From the NCBI RefSeq assembly GCF_963924675.1, contig NC_089221.1:4647851-4711850 (forward strand): a DNA stretch of 64,000 nucleotides, read 5' to 3'. The position numbers and the translations under genes are program-made. A model generated the notes under the pieces. The model saw only the letters and a program-made list of their open reading frames with translations. It was not told the DNA's origin and did no database searches. Numbering within the stretch: the first letter of the stretch is position 1; each line of letters begins with the position of its first letter. Source of the DNA: Phocoena phocoena. Lineage: Eukaryota; Chordata; Mammalia; Artiodactyla; Phocoenidae. Below, one piece after another: positions 57,944 through 64,000 of this stretch.

Positions 57944-60034
57944 AAGGAGATGTATGGAACTCTATGTAATACAAAGAGGAACAAAGACAGGGAAATGTGA
58001 TCTTCTGGGTGATCTTAAAGGGCTCCTTTATCAATGGAAAATGATTTTGATTTTGTGAAAATCTCAGGCTGCACCTGTGGAGCCCATTCCCTCCCTTTTT
58101 ACAGGCAGGTGACCTTCCACAGCTTAGCGCAGCCCTGAACTATGCCTTGTGGACAGAATAGAATTTAGAGACACAATATTGGAAGAGCAGTGGGGAAATA
58201 GTCTGTTTACTTACCTGGGAAATAATGGAATTCCTTGGGTGGGCTGGAAGCACACTTGTATTAAGTGGCTAAGAAGCTGGCCCAGGAGGATTGGACTGTG
58301 CTCTTAAGGTGAGTTCTAGAGACGTGCAGTCATTGCCATGGGAAGGGGGCCTTTGTGCTGCACATTTTTCTTTGTGTCTTGTTTTATTTTACTCTGTGTG
58401 TGTGTCACTAGCCACACGTCTCCCCAGCTGCCATGTGAGTTGCAGACCTCACTATTCCAGGTGTGGATATGCAGACCAACCAGGGGTGCCAAGGGTCCTG
58501 GCCAGGAGGGTAAAAGACAGCCCTGGAAGCACTGGGAAAGGTGAGCACAGTGGGGGAAGGCAGCTCCTCTGATGAGTCACCTGCGGGTTTACAATTTCGG
58601 CTTCAGCATAGGTGTCACAGGCTCAGCCGACAAACTCAAATGCTCTTTCCCTCTCTGCCCAGAAAATCATGGGGCGAACTCTCAACCACTGTGCTCTCTC
58701 CTGTGAATTCTCTTCATGGACCGCCTGAGCTTCAGGGCAGGGTGCAGCTGGACTTCCACCTGCGTGGACACGATCACACTAGCCTTGCCCCTCCATCCAG
58801 GCTCCGAGGGCTGTGTGGCAAGCACCCCTTCTTAGATTGCCTTAATGAATGTGAGACAATGGAACACACATGAATTATCTTTCCTCCTTTTCCCAAATCA
58901 AGATATCTTAATTTTCCTCGCCCACTTAGAATGCAAGTTATTTGAGGTTTTTCTCATTTTTCTATTTCTTAGGAAATACCAGGTTTATATTTAGTCATTT
59001 ACTATGGATTTTTCTTGGATTCTGATATTTAAGTCAGAGTTATTTTGCATGGGTACAAGTGGTTAGAAGGTAACCACAGTTTCAGGTTTGTGTTAAGCGT
59101 AGGTGGAGGGTGCTAATGTTGGCTGAAGGGTGTATCTGTGCTCTGTGTATATGTGTGTGTGTGTGTGTGTATCTGTGTCATGTTCTGGAACACAGTGTGC
59201 ATGACCATCGGTGAGAGTTCATTGCTCTTGTCAATCTCACTGGTGATACCAGAATCTGGCTAGAAGAGACATACCATCTTCATCTTTGCCTTGTTTCCAA
59301 CCTCAGTGGCTCCCAACACATCCTCAGGTAAATTAAATCATCCATGAGGTCCTGGAAATGTCTCTTTTACTTACCACTTTCTTGCCCCTCAATCAGCATC
59401 GCTGCTTCTGCAGGACAAAAGGTGCCTTCCTGGTCCATGGGCCAAATCCTCTCTAGGTCCTTCCTCTACGTGCTCCGCACTTCTCACTCCCCATCCATGC
59501 AAGCTGCTCAATTGGCCATGCCCGCCTTTCAAGATACTGCTCCCCTGCAAGATGCCAACTTGGTCCTAAAACAAATTTTATTTCAATCCAGCAGGGGGTC
59601 TCTGAAGGAGCCCTGTCTCTTACTCAGAAATTTCTAACTTCCACTAACTCAACAGATCTTCATAGAGATCTGAGCTGGTCATTCTTTTTTTGTTTTTGTT
59701 TGTGTCTCAGAATTTCAGATCTGTAAGGAATTTGCAATCACCTGGTCTAATTCCCTCATCTTGCAGATGAAGCTAATCCCTTCCAGTATCTGTCTTAAGT
59801 CCCAGACCAGGTAGAGGATAATGACTTCACTTATCCTCCCTTCTACTAACTCCTGCTCACGGGTGGTTTGTCTATTGCTTTAGAGCAAAAATAGGGTCCC
59901 TAAAAAGTGCCTGGGGAGGTCTTGGATGGCCTGATGATAGAAAATGACAACATGGCAGGCTCAGTCATAGGGTCTCCAAACCCATCAGGCACTTTCCCCT
60001 GTGACAGCTGTGATTAGTGACACTGAGTTGACCA
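57944..60034. other. Unassigned sequence with a second (TG)n
   Basis: A (TG)n run lies at 59152-59171. 59300-59640 has a CTCAGTGGCTCCCAACAC start that recalls L2, but the match fades. No gene; the 110-codon frame at 58541-58873 has no recognisable domain. Confidence 0.4.
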
Positions 60035-60245
60035 TGAGGGAAGACTAGTTCCAAAACTTTTCAAATACCCCAAGTAAAAACCCCACCCCATACCCATTAA
60101 ACAGTCCTTCTACCCCAGGCCCTGGCTCACACGCACAAATTAGCTTTCTCTATCCATAGATTTGCCTAATCTGGTTATTTCATATAAATGGATCATATAA
60201 CATGTGGCTTTGTGTCTGTCTTCTTTCACTTAGCGTAGCAGTTCC
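60035..60245 (-). mobile_element. Old L1 3' UTR fragment
   Basis: On the plus strand: TTTCTCTATCCATAGATTTG, TATTTCATATAAATGGATCA TATAACATG and CTTCTTTCACTTAGCGTAG. This is the reverse of an old mammalian L1 3' UTR. Confidence 0.7.
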
Positions 60246-60257
60246 ACCCCATTTAGG

Positions 60258-60410
60258 GGTGACACTGCCACAACATTATGAATGTACTGGATCCAGGCCC
60301 CTGGATTTTACAGTTGCAAATGATAAAGTTTATGTTATGCGTATTTTACCTCAAAACTCTACTTAAGAAAATAGAGTTTTGTTTCTTTTAAATGTACAGA
60401 ACAAGCTGAT
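60258..60410 (+). mobile_element. Old L1 3' terminal fragment
   Basis: GACACTGCCACAACATTATG, AAATGATAAAGTTTATG and GTATTTTACCTCAAAACTC resemble the last bases of an old L1 in plus orientation. It lies directly beside a minus-strand L1 piece. Confidence 0.55.
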
Positions 60411-61559
60411 TGAGAATTGACAAAATTTTTTCAAGTATAGATTTTGCTGCCTATTCATAAATAAATAGATGAAAAAGCTGTAAATTGAAAACCAGTTGCT
60501 TTTGCTCAGTATGGGATATGGTTAACCATAGAAATCCTATCCTTGTCATTCAGTTTAAACCCACTCTTATTCTTGGAACCGTATAGAACAGAAGGTAGGT
60601 TTCAGCTCAGCTCTGGTCAAACTGCAGTGAGTACTTAATTAGTATGATAAACAAGTGAAGGTTTATTGAATAGTTAATTTACACTCAACATTACATCATA
60701 TTTTCTTGTTCTTGATGTTTGGAAGATCAGGCAAGGATAGAAATGATCCTGGTTGAATCATCAAGAAATAGGTCAATTCTAAAAGCACTGCCCTGCTTTT
60801 ATTATTCCTTTTGCAAAGAAGAGGAAATTATGTTTTGTCTCGCTCTTTGTTAAGTGTATATAAGCCTGAAAACAGATGTCATTCCAGTGGTATCTTCAAG
60901 CCGTTAGTGGTGATATAAAAACCGGTGCTTTCCACGGGGGAGAAGAGTTTGGACCACTTTACAGCTGTGTACACAGCATATAAACATTTCAGTAATGAAA
61001 ATTCAGGGCCAACAGCTATACATTTTAGTAAAATTCACTTTCAAACTGTGCTTCTAATCTAGGAGCTATATATATGCAAACACACAATTATAGCACAAGT
61101 TTCTGGCGACAGCAAACAGAGCTTGACCTGGTTAACCCTTTTTTGGTCAATAAATATGTCAGAGCATCAAAATTATTTTGGTGATATTTGATTTTGCAGT
61201 GCCTAGAACCCAAAGTGATTATTTTCAAAAAAATACAATTAAAGTTCTTTTAAAGTGGATATAACACTTGCTGAAAGGTCACATTTTTCGAGCACTTATC
61301 CAAACTTCAAAAGATCCATTGCTCATGAGAGCATTTTATGTGGTGCAATTTCCAGTCTTTATATCACAGCCCAGGAAATCATACCACAGATAGCAGACTT
61401 TACTGCTCACAGCTCACCCCCAAATTCTGCCATTTTCCTAATGGGCATTGCAGTTGCTTTTTAGAACATCCTCCTTGGAGGAAAATGAGTATGAAGAAAG
61501 GTTGAGAGGGATTTACTTAGTACAAGAGAGCATAGATTTCAATGACACAGCTCTTGGTG
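60411..61559. other. Unassigned AT-rich, repeat-poor sequence
   Basis: No transposon recognised. 60830-61240 may be conserved noncoding DNA judging from balanced composition and absence of repeats, but this is not testable here. A TATATAA-like motif near 60858 is not enough to call a promoter. Confidence 0.35.
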
Positions 61560-61850
61560 TGCGGCTTTGTCTGGTCCTCCTTTCCCGCAGGAGCAGTTTC
61601 TCCCCATGGTGTGCACCCCTGACTTGCTCCTCTCTCTTCAGGATTCCACTCAGAAATACTTCCTTTCCCCAAGTTAGAGTTTACCTCTTCCTTACCACTT
61701 CTGCTCAGCTTTTGCTTGATCTCACATGCTGCATGAGGCTCCAACCCCGCAAGCAGGTGTGTCTGGCACACTCACATTTGCATCCCCAGCTCCAAGGCTT
61801 GACAGACAACTCATCAATCAAATGTGTGAATGTGTAAGTGAATGAAGGTG
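61560..61850 (+). mobile_element. Possible L2 3' fragment
   Basis: The segment with TTTGCATCCCCAGCTCCAAG and the end GTGAATGTGTAAGTGAATGA resembles an L2 3' end in plus orientation, preceded by a pyrimidine-rich CTTCC region. The 129-codon frame across it (61448-61837) has no recognisable domain. Confidence 0.45.
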
Positions 61851-62294
61851 AAAATGTTCTTTCATTACATGACACATTAAGATCTGATATGGCTAAAGAG
61901 ATATGTTTTTATGTTTTGTGACTGCTTTACATTGTCACATTTGCTATCCCTTTTGGGAGTACAGACCTCCCTCCAGGATAAATGATGGTCCTGGCAGAGA
62001 GTCACGGAATGTCCATTGGCTCCCTCCCCAGTATCTTTATATATAAATACACACACATTTATACATATGTAAAATATGATACATGTATCAGAATATATAC
62101 AAAATGGTACTGTGGTCAAATTTGTGCATGTGTGTATTGGATGGCACCAGAATTCATTTACATAAGTGAGTGTTTCTCAGTTGAACTGACTATAGCATCA
62201 GAGAAATGTATGATGGAAGCTTAAGCACAACATTTCACATAACAACTATATGGGTGCAGTTATTAAAGACAGGTATTAATGACTAAAGGTTAAT
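61851..62294. other. Unassigned AT-rich sequence
   Basis: No gene or confident repeat. ATA/CAC-rich at 62036-62105. Confidence 0.4.
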
Positions 62295-62480
62295 AACAAG
62301 AGACAGTCCAGGGTCAAGAATAAGCCAGTTAAGCTTTCCCTGCCTTGATTTCCTCAAATGAAAAATAGAGATGATAAAATTACCTTCCCCATGCTACTGT
62401 ATAAGAATTAAATAGCTCATACAGGTGACCCCTTAGAACAGTGTTTCCACAGAGTAAGCGATCAGTGAGTGTCTGCATTT
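62295..62480 (+). mobile_element. MIR SINE
   Basis: Plus-strand order: CAAGAATAAGCCAGTTAAGC, GCCTTGATTTCCTCAAATG, AAAAATAGAGATGATAAAAT, TAAGAATTAAATAGCTCATA and TTAGAACAGTGTTTCC. These are the MIR core and 3' half. Confidence 0.78.
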
Positions 62481-62907
62481 TGATTGAATCTTTGTCAATC
62501 ATCCCAAGCCAAAGACAAACCTCAGAGTTCTGTGCAACTAGTGAATTTATTTTCATGCATATAAGGTACAATCTGATGGGAAAGAATAGAGACATTAACA
62601 AATCCATAATCATCATAGGAGGTGTATTTTAAAATCACATTTCCCAGAAATTAACAGATGCAGTAAATATACAAGCATAGACATTCTCTTCATATACTCA
62701 AGGAAAATCAACATTTAAAAGAAGGAAGTCATATCTGTCATGTCTGATTGCAGCACATGAATAATAAAATAGTAGCAAATGGTAGATCAAAAAAGTATAT
62801 TCGTTAAGAACTTAATACCCTTTTAGTAACCCTATGTGAAAGCCACAATCTAATGTTAAATATTAAAATAGCAGTGAGTGATGAGGCTACTTTACCCTCC
62901 TGTAGTT
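62481..62907. other. Unassigned AT-rich sequence
   Basis: No gene or repeat recognised. Confidence 0.4.
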
Positions 62908-64000
62908 ATTTTCCTTTTTTCTTTATTGGAGTATAATTGCTTTACAATCTTGTGTTGGTTTCTGCTGTACAATGAAGTGAATCAGCTCTGTGTACACATT
63001 TATCCCCTCTCTCTTATACCTGCCTTCTACCCACCCACATCCCACCCACCTAGGTCATCATAGAGCACCGAGCTGAGCTCCCTGTGCTATACAGCAGGTT
63101 CCCACTAGCTATCAACTTTACACGTGGTAGCCTATATATGTCATTCCTAATCTCCCAATTTGCCCCACCCTCTCCTTCCCTCACTGTGGTCACATGTCGG
63201 TTCTCTATGTCTGTGTCTGTATTCCTGCCCTGCAAATATGTTCATCTGTACCATTTTTCTAGATTCCACATATATGCATTAATATATGACTTTTTTTCTC
63301 TTTCTGATTTACTTCACTCTGTATGACAGACTCTAGGTCTATCCACATCTCTAAAAATGACCCGATTTTGTTCCTTTTAATGACTGAGTAATATTCCATT
63401 GTGTATATGTGCCACATCTTCTTTATCCATTCATCTGTAGATGGACACTTAGGTTGCTTCCATGTCCTGGCTATTGTAAATAGTGCTTCAGTGAAAATTG
63501 TGGTACATGACTCCTTTTGAATTATGGTTTGTTCAGGGTATATGCCCAGTAGTGGGATTGCTGAGTTGTATGGTAGTTCTATTTTTAGTTTTTTAAGGAA
63601 CATCCATACTGTTCTCCACAGCGACTGTATCAATGTACATTCCCACCAACAGTGCAAGAGGGTTCCCTTTTCTCCACACCTTTTCCAGCATTTATTGTTT
63701 ATAGATTTTTTGATGATGGCCATTCTGACGGGTGTGAGATGATATCTCATTGTAGTTTTGATTTGCATTTCTCTAATGATTAGTGATGTTGAGCATCTTT
63801 TCATGTGCCTCTTGGCCATCTGCATGTCCTCCTTGGAGAGATGTCTATTTAGGTCTTCTGCCCATTTTTTGATTAGGTTTTTTTGATATTGAGCTCCATT
63901 AGCTGTTTGTATGTTTTAGAAATTAATCCCTTTTCTGTTTCTTCATTTGTAAATACTTTCTCCCATTCTGAGTGTTGACTTTAAGTCTTGTTTATGGTTT
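62908..64000 (-). mobile_element. L1, 3' end to ORF2, running off the window
   Basis: Minus-strand L1 whose 3' end (poly(A) as T-rich DNA, then AATAAAG in reverse) is at about 62908-62920, and whose 5' part continues past 64000. The ORF2 C-terminus is open for 188 codons (63259-63825) and remains open upstream to about 63880, where the reading frame shifts. It includes the CX3CX7HX4C cysteine motif and ends at a position fitting the natural ORF2 stop. Its 3' UTR resembles the older tail family (CTGTGCTATACAGCAGG in reverse) more than the young copies, so it is probably an intermediate-age subfamily. No left TSD can be judged because the other end is outside. Confidence 0.94.

Noticed and set aside
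59700..59830. MIR or L2-like segment (GTAAGGAATTTGCAATCACC, CTTGCAGATGAAGC)
   Set aside because: A few short blocks recall an old SINE/LINE but the order is not convincing enough to annotate.
60850..60880. TATA-like motif TATATAAGCC as a gene promoter
   Set aside because: The motif is common in AT-rich DNA and there is no downstream open frame, CpG island or other support.
63259..63825. 188-codon minus-strand open frame as a possible host gene
   Set aside because: It is the C-terminus of L1 ORF2, with its cysteine motif and natural stop, and the frame breaks upstream.
1..64000. Exogenous virus or toxin genes
   Set aside because: Only LTR-type remnants of old endogenous retroviruses were seen; no gag, pol or env reading frame and no toxin-like gene was recognised.

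Overview
This window looks like mammalian nuclear DNA from a cetartiodactyl, most probably a cetacean (dolphin or whale). The main evidence is eight tRNA-derived CHR-type SINEs with an A box TGGCGCAGTGG and a B box GGTTCGTGCCC. Several are little diverged and carry clear target-site duplications (TSDs). They sit with matching low-divergence L1 3' ends. I saw no Bov-tA or BovB element, which argues against a ruminant.

I could support no protein-coding gene, exon, tRNA, rRNA or CRISPR array. The longest open frames are either reads through SINEs and LTRs or the C-terminus of L1 ORF2 (63259-63825 minus, 32254-32520 minus). The window reads as intergenic or deep-intronic DNA built from many layers of transposon insertion. 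Element families are named from my own recognition and not from a database search; boundaries of old elements are approximate.

Layout. 1-5931: an ERV1-like solo LTR (848-1396), a possible MaLR-like LTR, two minus-strand SINEs, and an L1 with a 5' inversion that landed in an older L1. 5932-9100: mostly unassigned, with an ATT microsatellite, a G-quadruplex-type GC tract and a MIR. 9750-12330: two overlapping-register old L1 copies and a MIR. 12331-18952: mostly unique DNA, an old L1 5' region, an MLT1-like LTR and a short young L1 with TSDs. 20300-25600: three SINEs, a MaLR LTR and an old L1. 25788-30731: hAT, MaLR, L2 and L1 remnants. 31060-33200: a repeat-poor block that may be conserved noncoding DNA, split by a young L1. 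33751-36878: an L1 tail with a 17-bp TSD and an LTR-in-LTR nest. 39220-46960: a SINE inside an L1 tail, a MIR, and a SINE joined to an L1 3' UTR at an A tract. 48139-62480: small L1, MIR, L2 and MaLR remnants and simple repeats. 62908-64000: an L1 that runs off the window.

There is no gene pathway to reconstruct. What can be read here is retrotransposition history: L1-type TSDs on SINEs, twin priming, possible RNA template switching, nested insertion, and microsatellite growth in L1 tails. I found no new gene system. The observation most worth checking is the SINE-L1 composite at 46330-46960.
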